From Bradyrhizobium elkanii WSM2783 (GTDB lineage Bacteria; Pseudomonadota; Alphaproteobacteria; Rhizobiales; Xanthobacteraceae), in the NCBI RefSeq assembly GCF_000472865.1, contig NZ_AXAP01000002.1, positions 186,001 to 250,000 on the forward strand: DNA of 64,000 nt, in the 5' to 3' direction. The notes beneath the pieces are model-generated. The model made no database searches. It worked only from the letters and a program-made list of their open reading frames with translations, and was not told the origin of the DNA. The position numbers and the translations under genes were made by a program. Shown here one piece after another: positions 26,747-34,594 of the stretch; the stretch's first letter is position 1; every line of letters begins with the position of its first letter.

Positions 26747-27922
26747 TCAGGGCTTCAGCACGACCTTGACGCAGCTGTCGCGCTTGTCGCGGAATACCTT
26801 GTACATCTCGGGCCCTTGCGCCAAATCGACGGTGTGGGTGATCACGAAGGACGGATCGACCTGACCTTCCTCGATCCGCCGCAGCAGGTCGTCGGTCCAG
26901 CGGTTGACGTGAGTCTGGCCGGACCGGACCGTCAGTCCCTTGTTCATCAGGGCGCCCATCGGCACGTGGTCGGAAAGACCGCTGTAGACGCCCGGAATCG
27001 AAATCACCCCGCAGGGCCGGCAGACATAGATCATCTCGCGCAGCACGTGCGGGCGGTCGCTCTCCAGCATCAGCATCTGCTTGGCGCGGTCGAGCAGCGT
27101 ATCCGGCTGCGAGGCCATCACATGCGCTTCCATGCCGGTCGCGTCGATGCATTTCTCCGGACCTTTGCCGTCGGTGAATTCGTTGAGGCGCTCGGCCACG
27201 CTTTCGGATTCGAAATTGATGGTGGTCGCGCCGCCTGCTTCCGCCATGCTCAGCCGCTCGGGGACGCAATCGATTGCGATCACCTGGTTCGCGCCGAGTA
27301 GAAGCGCGCTGCGGATCGCCATCTGACCGACCGGGCCGCATCCCCAGATCGCCACCGTATCGGTAGGTTCGATGTCGCATTGAGCGGCGGCCTGCCAGCC
27401 GGTGGGGAAGATATCGCCCAGAAAAAGTGCCTGCTCGTCGGAAACGGCGTCGGGGATCTTGATGTGCGTGGTGTCGGCGAAGGGAACGCGCAGATACTCG
27501 GCTTGGCCGCCGGGATAGCCGCCGGTCAGATGAGTGTAGCCGAACAGGCCGGCAGTCGTGTGACCGAATACCTTGTTGGCCAGATGCCGCTTGCGGTTGG
27601 TGGTCTCGCATACCGAAAAATTGCCGCGTCTGCACTGCTCGCACTGTCCGCAAACGATAGTGAAGGGCACCACGATCCGGTCGCCCTTCTTCAGCTTTCC
27701 ATCCATGCCGTGGCCGACCTCCACGACTTCGCCCATCATTTCGTGTCCCATGATGTCGCCCGGCAGCATGCCCGGGATGAAGTTGTGAAACAGGTGAAGA
27801 TCGGAGCCGCAGATCGCGCAGCTCGTGACCTTGACGATGGCGTCGCGCGGATCCTCGATCTCGGGATCGGTGACGGTGTCGCAACGAATATCTTCCTTGC
27901 CGTGCCAGACCAGCGCTCTCAT
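26747..27922 (-). CDS. Zinc-dependent alcohol dehydrogenase
   Basis: This 391-residue medium-chain dehydrogenase has the catalytic zinc residues Cys ([10 protein letters not shown]) and His/Glu (GHEMMGEV). Four structural zinc cysteines are clustered at [15 protein letters not shown]. The NAD motif [10 protein letters not shown] is present. It matches the glutathione-independent formaldehyde dehydrogenase-like group of Zn-ADHs. It is divergent from the SDR at 28089 and probably a stress or aldehyde detoxification enzyme; the substrate is not predictable. Confidence 0.88.
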   Translation of the reverse strand: MRALVWHGKEDIRCDTVTDPEIEDPRDAIVKVTSCAICGSDLHLFHNFIPGMLPGDIMGHEMMGEVVEVGHGMDGKLKKGDRIVVPFTIVCGQCEQCRRGNFSVCETTNRKRHLANKVFGHTTAGLFGYTHLTGGYPGGQAEYLRVPFADTTHIKIPDAVSDEQALFLGDIFPTGWQAAAQCDIEPTDTVAIWGCGPVGQMAIRSALLLGANQVIAIDCVPERLSMAEAGGATTINFESESVAERLNEFTDGKGPEKCIDATGMEAHVMASQPDTLLDRAKQMLMLESDRPHVLREMIYVCRPCGVISIPGVYSGLSDHVPMGALMNKGLTVRSGQTHVNRWTDDLLRRIEEGQVDPSFVITHTVDLAQGPEMYKVFRDKRDSCVKVVLKP

Positions 27923-28031
27923 GCCTTGCCTCCGGTATCCGAACGAAATTCCAAAGTCGGATCACCGACGATGGTTGCTAGCTGCCTTTCAGTTTTTTGC
28001 TGAGCCGGCTGGGCGCACTGCGGAGGTAATA

Positions 28032-28056
28032 GGAACGGCGGTTCGCGATGGTGGTT
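28032..28056 (+). promoter_or_regulatory. Candidate EcfG-type promoter before an SDR gene
   Basis: GGAAC (28032-28036) and GTT (28054-28056) are 17 bases apart, so the last four bases are GGTT against CGTT in the consensus. The site is 33 bases before ATG 28089. Confidence 0.4.
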
Positions 28057-28088
28057 GATTGGCAAACGCACAAGTTGAGGAAGTTCAC

Positions 28089-28870
28089 ATGTCTCAGGGA
28101 CAATTTGCCGTCGTCACCGGCGCTTCCACCGGCATCGGTCTGGAACTTGCCAGGTGCTGCGCCCGCGCAGGCTTCGATCTCCTGATCGCGGCTGACGAGC
28201 CCGCGATCGAGACCGCGGCCGAAGAGCTTCGCGGCCATGGTGGAAAGGTGGATGCGGTCGACGCCGATCTGTCGACCACAGAGGGCGTCGACCGGCTCTA
28301 TGCGGCGACCAAGGGGCGTCGGGTCGATGCCTTGCTTGCGAATGCCGGCGTCGGGCTCGGCCATGCGTTCCTCGATCAGGATTTCAACCGGGTCAGACGG
28401 GTGATCGATACCAACATCACCGGGACCGTCTATCTCATCCACCGCGTTGGCAATGATATGCGCCGCAGCAACGCTGGATGCATCCTGATCACCGGCTCGA
28501 TCGCGGGTTTCATGCCGGGCAGTTTCCAGGCGGTGTACAATGGCAGTAAGGCATTTCTGGATTCATTCTCATTTGCGCTGCGCGAGGAGCTGCGCGGCAC
28601 CGGCGTCACCGTGACCTGCCTGATGCCGGGTGCGACCGAAACCGAGTTCTTCCGCCGCGCCGATATGATGGTACCAGCGTCGGCACCGCCAAGAAGGACG
28701 ATGCGGCTGGGGTCGCGAAGGCCGGCTTCGAGGCGATGATGAGCGGCAAGGGCGACATCGTCACAGGCATCAAGAACAGGATCCAATCGGCCGTTGCCAA
28801 CGTGCTGCCCGCTGGCGTGCTGGCGCGGCAACATCGCAAAATGGCGGAGCCGGGCACGGCGAAATCGTAG
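28089..28870 (+). pseudogene. Short-chain dehydrogenase/reductase, frameshifted near the C-terminus
   Basis: The N-terminal 195 residues form a good SDR: TGASTGIG for NAD(P) binding, LLANAGVG, Ser in ITGSIAG and the YNGSK active site. After RRADMM at about 28670 the frame becomes nonsense and ends at 28739. With one added base the frame continues TSVGTAKKDDAAGVAKAGFE and ends naturally at TAG 28870. The frameshift removes only the C-terminal tail, so a partly functional enzyme is possible. ATG 28089 has GAGGAAG upstream. Confidence 0.75.
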
Positions 28871-28966
28871 CGACGCGTAAGGCGGAATTTCGCGGCCACA
28901 GTTCAGCGCGCCACAGATCGTCCTGGTTGGATTCAAGGACCAAGCACGCCTCGACCGGAGATACAC

Positions 28967-29824
28967 ATGATCGACTATCCAAAGCCACCATATCCCATCC
29001 AGAAGCAATCCATGCCGGGGTCCACGCAGGCTATGAAGCCTCCTCCGGACCACGGCGAGGCCACCTACAAAGGGTCAGGCCGGCTGCAGGGAAAGAAGGC
29101 CATCATAACCGGCGGCGACAGCGGTATTGGCCGCGCGGTAGCCATCGCGTTCGCGCGCGAGGGGGCAGATATCCTGATCGCTTATCTCAACGAGAAGGAA
29201 GACGCTCAAGAAGTAAAACAACTCATCGAGAAGGAGGGGCGCAAGGCAATCCTTGTCGAAGGCGATCTCCGAAATGCGGAGCACTGCAGGCAAGTAGTCA
29301 GCCGCGCTGCAAGCGAACTCGGCGGCGTCGATATCCTCGTCAACAACGCCGCGCACCAGGCGACGTTCGACGATATTGGCGATATCAGTGACGAGGAGTG
29401 GCGGCTCACCTTTGAAGTGAATATTCACGCGATGTTCTATCTCGCGAAGGCGGCGGTGCCGCTCATGAAGGCCGGCAGTGCAATCATCAACACGGCGTCG
29501 GTGAATTCTGACATGCCGAATCCCATGCTGTTGGCCTATGCGACGACCAAGGGAGCAATTCAGAATTTCACTGGCGGACTGGCGCAGATGCTCGCTGAAA
29601 AGGGCATCCGCGTGAACGCGGTTGCTCCCGGTCCGATTTGGACTCCCCTGATCCCGTCCACCATGCCGGAAGAGGCGGTGAAGAACTTCGGCAAGCAGGT
29701 GCCGATGCAGCGGGCAGGGCAGCCGGCTGAACTCGCTACCGCCTATGTAATGCTGGCCGATCCCCTGTCGAGCTACACCTCCGGCACCACCATCGCAGTC
29801 ACAGGCGGCAAACCGTTCATCTGA
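28967..29824 (+). CDS. SDR family oxidoreductase (YghA-type)
   Basis: This 285-residue SDR has a proline-rich N-terminal extension (about 45 residues) before TGGDSGIGRAVAIAFAREGA. NNAAHQ and YATTKGA (active-site Tyr and Lys) follow, with the usual C-terminal PG segment. This layout matches the extended glucose/ribitol dehydrogenase group that includes E. coli YghA and Bacillus general-stress proteins. The cofactor is probably NADP. It is intact, in contrast to the SDR just upstream. Confidence 0.88.
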   Translation: MIDYPKPPYPIQKQSMPGSTQAMKPPPDHGEATYKGSGRLQGKKAIITGGDSGIGRAVAIAFAREGADILIAYLNEKEDAQEVKQLIEKEGRKAILVEGDLRNAEHCRQVVSRAASELGGVDILVNNAAHQATFDDIGDISDEEWRLTFEVNIHAMFYLAKAAVPLMKAGSAIINTASVNSDMPNPMLLAYATTKGAIQNFTGGLAQMLAEKGIRVNAVAPGPIWTPLIPSTMPEEAVKNFGKQVPMQRAGQPAELATAYVMLADPLSSYTSGTTIAVTGGKPFI

Positions 29825-29868
29825 TCTTGGGGAACGGCCGGCGGTACCATTAGCGACCGCTGCGCTTA

Positions 29869-29893
29869 GGAACGCTGTCATGCGCAAGCAGTT
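29869..29893 (+). promoter_or_regulatory. Candidate EcfG-type promoter before the glycine-rich gene
   Basis: GGAAC (29869-29873) and GTT (29891-29893) are 17 bases apart, giving AGTT in the -10 position against CGTT. The ATG lies 30 bases further on. Confidence 0.4.
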
Positions 29894-29923
29894 GACGCGC
29901 CTCTAACTGGAAAGGACATCAAC

Positions 29924-30244
29924 ATGAAGTTGGCCACAATTGGTTTGGCTGCCGCTTTCGCGCTTTCAACGTCGATCGCGTTCGCTCAGGGAGGCGGAGG
30001 AGGAGGCGGTGGTGGGGGTGCGGGTGGCGGCTCCGCTGGTGCATCTGCCGGCTCGTCTTCTGGAACGGGCGGTACAGCTGGCTCCGCTGGCCGCACCACG
30101 GGCAGCTCACAAGGAACGGGCACCGCAGGCTCGTCCACCGGGCCCGGCGGAGCAAACGGTACTTCCGGCGGGCCTACGTCATTGAGTGGCACTGGCTCTT
30201 CCCAGAGCGGCGGCTCGAAGCCTGGAGCCACCGACAAGCAATGA
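29924..30244 (+). CDS. Exported glycine/serine-rich protein
   Basis: This 106-residue protein has a clear signal peptide ending at AFAQ (residue 22). The remainder is low complexity: a run of about ten glycines, then Gly, Ser, Thr and Ala. GGAAAGGAC precedes the ATG, an EcfG-like site lies upstream and a strong terminator downstream, so it is a real single-gene unit. It is likely a periplasmic or surface protein made under stress; the biochemical role is unknown. Confidence 0.8.
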   Translation: MKLATIGLAAAFALSTSIAFAQGGGGGGGGGGAGGGSAGASAGSSSGTGGTAGSAGRTTGSSQGTGTAGSSTGPGGANGTSGGPTSLSGTGSSQSGGSKPGATDKQ

Positions 30245-30251
30245 GAACCGA

Positions 30252-30282
30252 GGAAGCCCCGTTCATTTACGGGGCTTCCTTT
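30252..30282 (+). terminator. Rho-independent terminator of the glycine-rich gene
   Basis: GGAAGCCCCG and CGGGGCTTCC form a perfect 10-bp stem with an eight-base loop, followed by TTTA, starting eight bases after the stop codon. Confidence 0.8.
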
Positions 30283-30353
30283 ATGCATGCGGAAAAGGGC
30301 GCGCTTATACTTCCGATCCTCGCTATCCGCGATATGCAGAACGTTCTGCTCGG

Positions 30354-31130
30354 TCAGAGCATTGCCCGCTTTGGCCCAGTCTTAGAATGCGCATGTCGCA
30401 TGCGACTCTCAGGTTGTTTGGCCTCCGACAGGTGAAGGTAGTCCGGCAGGAACTCGGCCACGAGCTCAAGCTCCTTGCGCCGGCACAGGGTCACGACGCG
30501 GCCTTTCCATTCGATCAAGCCGCCACGCCTAAGCTCCTGTATGGTGCGGTTGATGTGCACAGTCGAAAGGCCGCAAATATCAGCGAGATTCTGCTGAGTG
30601 AACGGAAGACGAAACTGATCGTCCTGCAAAAGCCCTACGACTTCGAGTCGGGTCGCAAGCTCGCAGAACACATGCGCCACTCTGGATAACGCGTCGCGCG
30701 ATCCCAAGTTGGCGACCCATTCGCGGCGGACTGCGGCATCGACCAATGTCTCACGCCAGAAAGCATGCGTCAGCGTCGGAGAATTCATCAGTAGGTGGCT
30801 GAGAAAATCGTGCTGTACAAAGGCAATCGTAGATGGGCCGGCACTACATAGGTCATGGTCCATGCGCAATAGATGCAAAGTGTGTAAGTCCGGCATATCG
30901 CCCGGCACGTAAACTGACAGTATCTGGTTTCGAGTCCCCACGATCTTTTGACCAACAAGAAATCCGTTCATCACGAGTGCGCAGTGGAATGCTCTTTCGC
31001 CTTCGCGCAAGACATACTCGCCATCAGCGAACGTCTTCACCGTCTCCGGCATGTTCACTAGCTTGCTTCGGTCGTCCTCGGACAAACCGATCGAAGCTTG
31101 CAGTCGCTCGATCAGTTTTTGGGCTGGCAT
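30354..31130 (-). CDS. Crp/Fnr family transcriptional regulator (paralogue 3)
   Basis: This 258-residue protein has a beta-roll with VYVPGDMPDLHTLHL, the linker FWRETLVDAAVRREWVANLG and the helix-turn-helix FTQQNLADICGLSTVHINRTIQEL. No Fnr-type Cys cluster is present. Its start overlaps the end of the histidine kinase gene by 19 bases, so the two are co-transcribed and may act together. It is the third member of the same subfamily in the window. Confidence 0.88.
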   Translation of the reverse strand: MPAQKLIERLQASIGLSEDDRSKLVNMPETVKTFADGEYVLREGERAFHCALVMNGFLVGQKIVGTRNQILSVYVPGDMPDLHTLHLLRMDHDLCSAGPSTIAFVQHDFLSHLLMNSPTLTHAFWRETLVDAAVRREWVANLGSRDALSRVAHVFCELATRLEVVGLLQDDQFRLPFTQQNLADICGLSTVHINRTIQELRRGGLIEWKGRVVTLCRRKELELVAEFLPDYLHLSEAKQPESRMRHAHSKTGPKRAML

Positions 31131-31777
31131 TGCATTTGCTTCGGCTTTACCAGCCGCGCACGAACACCAAGGCTGTCGTGTTCAAATTGAAGTTCTGCAT
31201 TGAGCCCATTTGCTAAAGATCGCATTAGCTTAAATCCAAGTCCTCCATCGGTGGACGGATCGAAATTCTCCGGGAAACCGACCCCGTCGTCCGTCACTTC
31301 TACGATCAATGAGCCATCGTTTCTCGTTTCGCAGCGTACATTGACCTTAACCACTAGACCCGACGGATGCGCATACTTGCTGGCATTTGTCAGGAGCTCT
31401 GCGGTGATAAGTCCGACATGGAGCGCATGACGCGGGTCGATGTCGCCGTCGCAAGCGTTTTCGACCGTTAGGTCCATTCTTCCTTCCGAGCCAAGCGTGC
31501 TGATCGTTTCGGAAATTTCTCGCAAGAAATCGCCGAGTCTTACTCCGTTGCTGTTTATGGTCAGAGCCAAGCATTTGTGGAGTTTCGCCATGACCTCAAT
31601 GCGCGCACTGATGTCATCGAGCAACATGCAGACTTGCGGAGTCGTAAAGGTCTTGCCGCCCTTTGAGATAGTGTTGCGCTGAAGGCGAATAACCCCGCTC
31701 AAGCTAGCTAAGTTGTTGCCTATCCGGTGATCGGCCTCAGCCAGCCCGACAAACTCATGTTGAATCAGAATTGACAT
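31112..31777 (-). CDS. HWE/HisKA_2-type histidine kinase without a sensor domain
   Basis: This 221-residue protein starts almost directly with the dimerisation/phospho-acceptor helix (EADHRIGNNLASLSGV, candidate His17). The ATPase domain follows with ELLTNASKYAHPSG (N box), DDGVGFPENF (G1) and GGLGFKLMRSLA (G2). No input, PAS or membrane domain is present, so it must receive its signal through a partner or act as a phosphotransfer/anti-sigma-like protein. Such kinases often feed the PhyR/EcfG stress pathway in this group. It is co-transcribed with a Crp/Fnr regulator. Confidence 0.83.
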   Translation of the reverse strand: MSILIQHEFVGLAEADHRIGNNLASLSGVIRLQRNTISKGGKTFTTPQVCMLLDDISARIEVMAKLHKCLALTINSNGVRLGDFLREISETISTLGSEGRMDLTVENACDGDIDPRHALHVGLITAELLTNASKYAHPSGLVVKVNVRCETRNDGSLIVEVTDDGVGFPENFDPSTDGGLGFKLMRSLANGLNAELQFEHDSLGVRARLVKPKQMQCQPKN

Positions 31778-31983
31778 CTCTCTCGTCCTCCAAACGATAG
31801 CGTGCGCCTGAGGACGTTGGAAATCAACAAAACTGTAGTAAGTTCAATAGGTTATTTCCTCAAAGAAAGTCTTTGTAGCTATGACTGTCTAATCCCCGCT
31901 CGGCATTAAGTGAGTAGAATGAGCTAGGAACTTATTTTAGGCTTCATGGGTTGAAGGAGTACGCGGCTGACGGGGAAAGTCAC

Positions 31984-32202
31984 ATGGGTGAGCTCAACAG
32001 GGCCGAGCGGCTCCAAATTATGCTGACGCCAGCGGAACTGCGGATCATCGATACGTGGCGATTCGCAAAGCGGATGCCGAGCAGGGCCGCCGCAATCCGA
32101 GAGCTGCTCAAACGGGGCTTGGCCGCCGAAGGATTTGCGGAAGCCGTAGACGGCCAGAGGTCGAAGGATTTTTCCGTTATGCCAAATAAAGCTGCCGAGT
32201 AG
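31984..32202 (+). CDS. Small ribbon-helix-helix-like protein
   Basis: This 72-residue protein has the core LQIMLTPAELRIIDTWRFAKRMPSRAAAIRELLKRGL, cited here by its ends and span (residues 9-45). It fits a beta strand plus two helices as in CopG/Arc-type DNA-binding proteins. ATG 31984 is preferred over a TTG further upstream (31951). No toxin-like partner is next to it. It may be a small transcription factor. Confidence 0.65.
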   Translation: MGELNRAERLQIMLTPAELRIIDTWRFAKRMPSRAAAIRELLKRGLAAEGFAEAVDGQRSKDFSVMPNKAAE

Positions 32203-32873
32203 CTCTGGCCTTAGCCCAATATTCATGCGGCGCTTAAGGGCCCAAAGCCCGGTTGCAGTTGTCCCCCCATTTGGTTCGCGCGCTGGACCCCAATGAAGAA
32301 CCTGACGTTCTCGAGTGAAGTGTTGTGGGCCCACGTCAATACGTCGATGACGGGCAGTTCTGTCCTTACTCCCGCAGCACCAATACCGCAATCATACACC
32401 TTCGCCGGGCAGAATACCGTGTCACTTCACTTCCAGGCACGGCGCAACTTAAAGGAACGCTCTGCGATCGAACATCCAGCAAGAAGGCCGCGAATTGGAC
32501 CATCGCCATCTTCGAGTGGATGATCGACGATCTCGCTGGTCCTGCAGTGCTCGATGCGGATCGTCGGCTTTGGACCAGTGCGATAGCCGCTCCATTTCAT
32601 GTGCCCGGCGATGACGTTCTCTGGGCGCTGCAGCCACCCGAAGCAGATCACGGGCGACCGCGACGAGATGTCGATTGATGAGGTCGGTGTCCAAGAATTT
32701 AGAACGCGCCAAGCCCGCTGATTTTATTGGCTCGCGCTCGAAAACTTATGACCTCCCAGCCTGCAACTTGGAAGTTCTCTAACATGTTGATCTTGCGTAA
32801 TTAATCGCCAGCCTTGTAAAACACACAAGGGTCCGTGCCAGTTGTTGCGGACGTCGTGTGCTTCGGGTTCGTG
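32203..32873. other. Non-coding or decayed stretch
   Basis: About 670 bases hold no convincing gene. Two overlapping minus-strand frames (32427-32651 and 32449-32712) give short peptides that look like pieces of protein in different frames, so a decayed gene is possible. No promoter or terminator was clear. This gap marks the left border of the has-like locus. Confidence 0.5.
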
Positions 32874-33383
32874 ATGTCCAGCGTAGCGGTTGCTTCGATC
32901 TCAGCGCTCATCGATGCGTATTACGGCGAATTGCGGTCGTATGCATCGCGGAAGCTTGGCAATGCCGCAGCGGCCGAAGATGTCGTGCAAGAAGCCTGTC
33001 TGCGCTTCGCCAGTTCCGGCAGCGAGGCCATCGTTAATCCGCGCGCTTATCTCTACCGGCTCGTCGGAAACCTCATAATCGACCAGCGGCGCCGCGAGCA
33101 GATCCGGGCGCGCGCCGCTGTCCAGCCTGCCAGTCATTTCGATGTCGTTGACGAAACGGCCGACATGGAGCGACAGCTCATGGCGCGACAACGGTTGGCG
33201 CTTTTGGCCAAGGCCGTTTCCGACCTGCCGCCTCGGTGCCGCGATTGCTTCGTCCTGCGTCGCTTCGACGATCTCGACCCGGACGAGATCGCCAAACGCA
33301 TGGGAATCAGCCGAAACATGGTTGAAAAGCACCTCCGGCAGGCGCTTGTCCACTGCACCAAACGCCTGCGCGAAGGCGATTGA
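32874..33383 (+). CDS. ECF sigma factor of the FecI type (has-like locus)
   Basis: This 169-residue protein has region 2 (IDAYYGELRSYASRKLG, DVVQEACLRF, NPRAYLYRLVGNLIIDQRR) and region 4 (LPPRCRDCFVLRRFDDLDPDEIAKRMGISRNMVEKHL). These are the two domains of iron-starvation sigma factors. ATG 32874 starts at the domain edge. It is followed by fecR and a signalling TonB receptor, the usual cell-surface signalling trio (compare hasI). It should drive the receptor and downstream genes when the receptor senses its ligand. Confidence 0.9.
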   Translation: MSSVAVASISALIDAYYGELRSYASRKLGNAAAAEDVVQEACLRFASSGSEAIVNPRAYLYRLVGNLIIDQRRREQIRARAAVQPASHFDVVDETADMERQLMARQRLALLAKAVSDLPPRCRDCFVLRRFDDLDPDEIAKRMGISRNMVEKHLRQALVHCTKRLREGD

Positions 33384-33407
33384 TTTTTTCTTCCAGCCGA
33401 CCTCCTC
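33384..33407 (+). promoter_or_regulatory. Repeated T-tract plus GCCGACCTCCTC motif upstream of fecR
   Basis: Six Ts (33384-33389) are followed six bases later by GCCGACCTCCTC (33396-33407), directly after the sigma stop codon. The same 12-mer with a T tract occurs upstream of the receptor (34486-34507). This is a candidate promoter for the neighbouring ECF sigma factor. Confidence 0.45.
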
Positions 33408-33499
33408 TTGTTTAGAACTTGTCCGTCATAGAGGGTGAGACGGCGGGGCGACCGCCACTCTCACGGCGCTGCTTTCATGCTGGAAACACGAATCAATTC

Positions 33500-34477
33500 A
33501 TGAACGACGGGGAGCACCCAACCGCGCTCGACGAGGCAGCGGACTGGTATGTGCGGCGCGACGCCGGGTCGCTCGATGCCGGGGAGGAAGCGCGATTCCG
33601 GGAATGGCTGATGCACCCGGCCAACCGGGCCGCCTATGAGGAAATCGCCGGCACCTGGGACGATCTTGGCCGAATTGCCAGGCCGCCGTTGAGTCCGGCG
33701 ACGCGACGTAACGACACCCGTGCCGGTCGGCATCCGGCCCCGGGGCGTCGTTCGCCTTCGACCCGTCGTTGGCTGCGTGCTGCCGCGGCGCTCGTGATGG
33801 TGGTCGTCGCCACCGGTTATGTCCTCGATCTCCCCCTGCGGTTTCAGGCGGACGCCATGACGGCGACCGGCGAAACCCGGTCGGTGGCGCTCGACGACGG
33901 CAGCAATGTCATCCTGAATACCGCGAGCGCCATCGCCATCGACTACTCGCACGACCGACGGCGAATTCACCTTCTGCGTGGCGAAGCCGTCTTCAGCGTC
34001 GCCAAGGATGCCGCGCGCCCGTTCGTCGTGGATGCTGCCTCCGGCGAGGCGGTTGCGCGTGGTACGGTTTTCGCAGTCCGAAAGCAGGACGAGGCTGCCA
34101 CCGTCACCGTGCTGGAAAGCCGGGTCGGCGTATCCTATCCGGCCGGCGCGCCATCGGCGATCGAGCTTTCACCGGGCGAGGCCGTTGGCTATTCGGACCG
34201 CGGCCTGGGTGCAGTCAGGTCCGTTGACGCTGATGCGGTGACGGCTTGGCGGCGCGGCAAGCTGATCTTCGTCGACCGCCCGCTCGGCGACGTGATCGCG
34301 GAGTTGAATCGCTACCAATCTGGACGGATTCAAATCACTGACGATTCCATCAGCGGCCACCCGGTCAGCGGCGTGTTCGATACCAAGAACCCCCTGCGTG
34401 CATTGGACGTCATCGAGCGGACCCTCGGACTGCACTCGACCCGGCTGACCAACCTCCTGATACTACTGCACCGCTGA
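33500..34477 (+). CDS. FecR family anti-sigma/sigma regulator
   Basis: This 325-residue protein runs from ATG 33500. The cytoplasmic N-terminus (ALDEAADWYVRRDAG, FREWLMHPANRAAYEEIAGTW) is the DUF4880 anti-sigma part. One membrane helix lies at about 96-112 (AAALVMVVVATGYVLDL), and the periplasmic FecR domain follows (DDGSNVILNTASAIAIDY, LLRGEAVFSVAKD). The C-terminal region (LNRYQSGRIQITDDSISGHPVSGVF) resembles the STN-binding part. It relays the receptor signal to the ECF sigma factor (compare hasS). Confidence 0.9.
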   Translation: MNDGEHPTALDEAADWYVRRDAGSLDAGEEARFREWLMHPANRAAYEEIAGTWDDLGRIARPPLSPATRRNDTRAGRHPAPGRRSPSTRRWLRAAAALVMVVVATGYVLDLPLRFQADAMTATGETRSVALDDGSNVILNTASAIAIDYSHDRRRIHLLRGEAVFSVAKDAARPFVVDAASGEAVARGTVFAVRKQDEAATVTVLESRVGVSYPAGAPSAIELSPGEAVGYSDRGLGAVRSVDADAVTAWRRGKLIFVDRPLGDVIAELNRYQSGRIQITDDSISGHPVSGVFDTKNPLRALDVIERTLGLHSTRLTNLLILLHR

Positions 34478-34485
34478 TAGAAAAA

Positions 34486-34507
34486 TTTTTGCTCGGCCGA
34501 CCTCCTC
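34486..34507 (+). promoter_or_regulatory. Second copy of the T-tract plus GCCGACCTCCTC motif, upstream of the receptor
   Basis: Five Ts (34486-34490) precede an identical GCCGACCTCCTC (34496-34507), again directly after the stop of the previous gene. The spacing is one base shorter than in the first copy. Confidence 0.45.
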
Positions 34508-34594
34508 ATTTCCGAAGCTTCCGCGTCTCAAGGACGGAAGGCGACTGCACCGGCACTCAGCCGGCGCAGTTCGCCGACGGACAAATGGCGGGGC

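Noticed and set aside
31859..31875. CAAAG...CTTTG palindrome upstream of the ribbon-helix-helix gene
   Set aside because: Five-base arms are too short to call an operator without other copies.
31926..31952. GGAAC upstream of the ribbon-helix-helix gene as an EcfG promoter
   Set aside because: The spacer to GTT is 18 bases and the -10 has GGTT; too far from consensus.
32427..32712. Minus-strand small genes in the gap left of the has-like locus
   Set aside because: There are two short overlapping frames without start signals or recognisable domains; at most a decayed gene.
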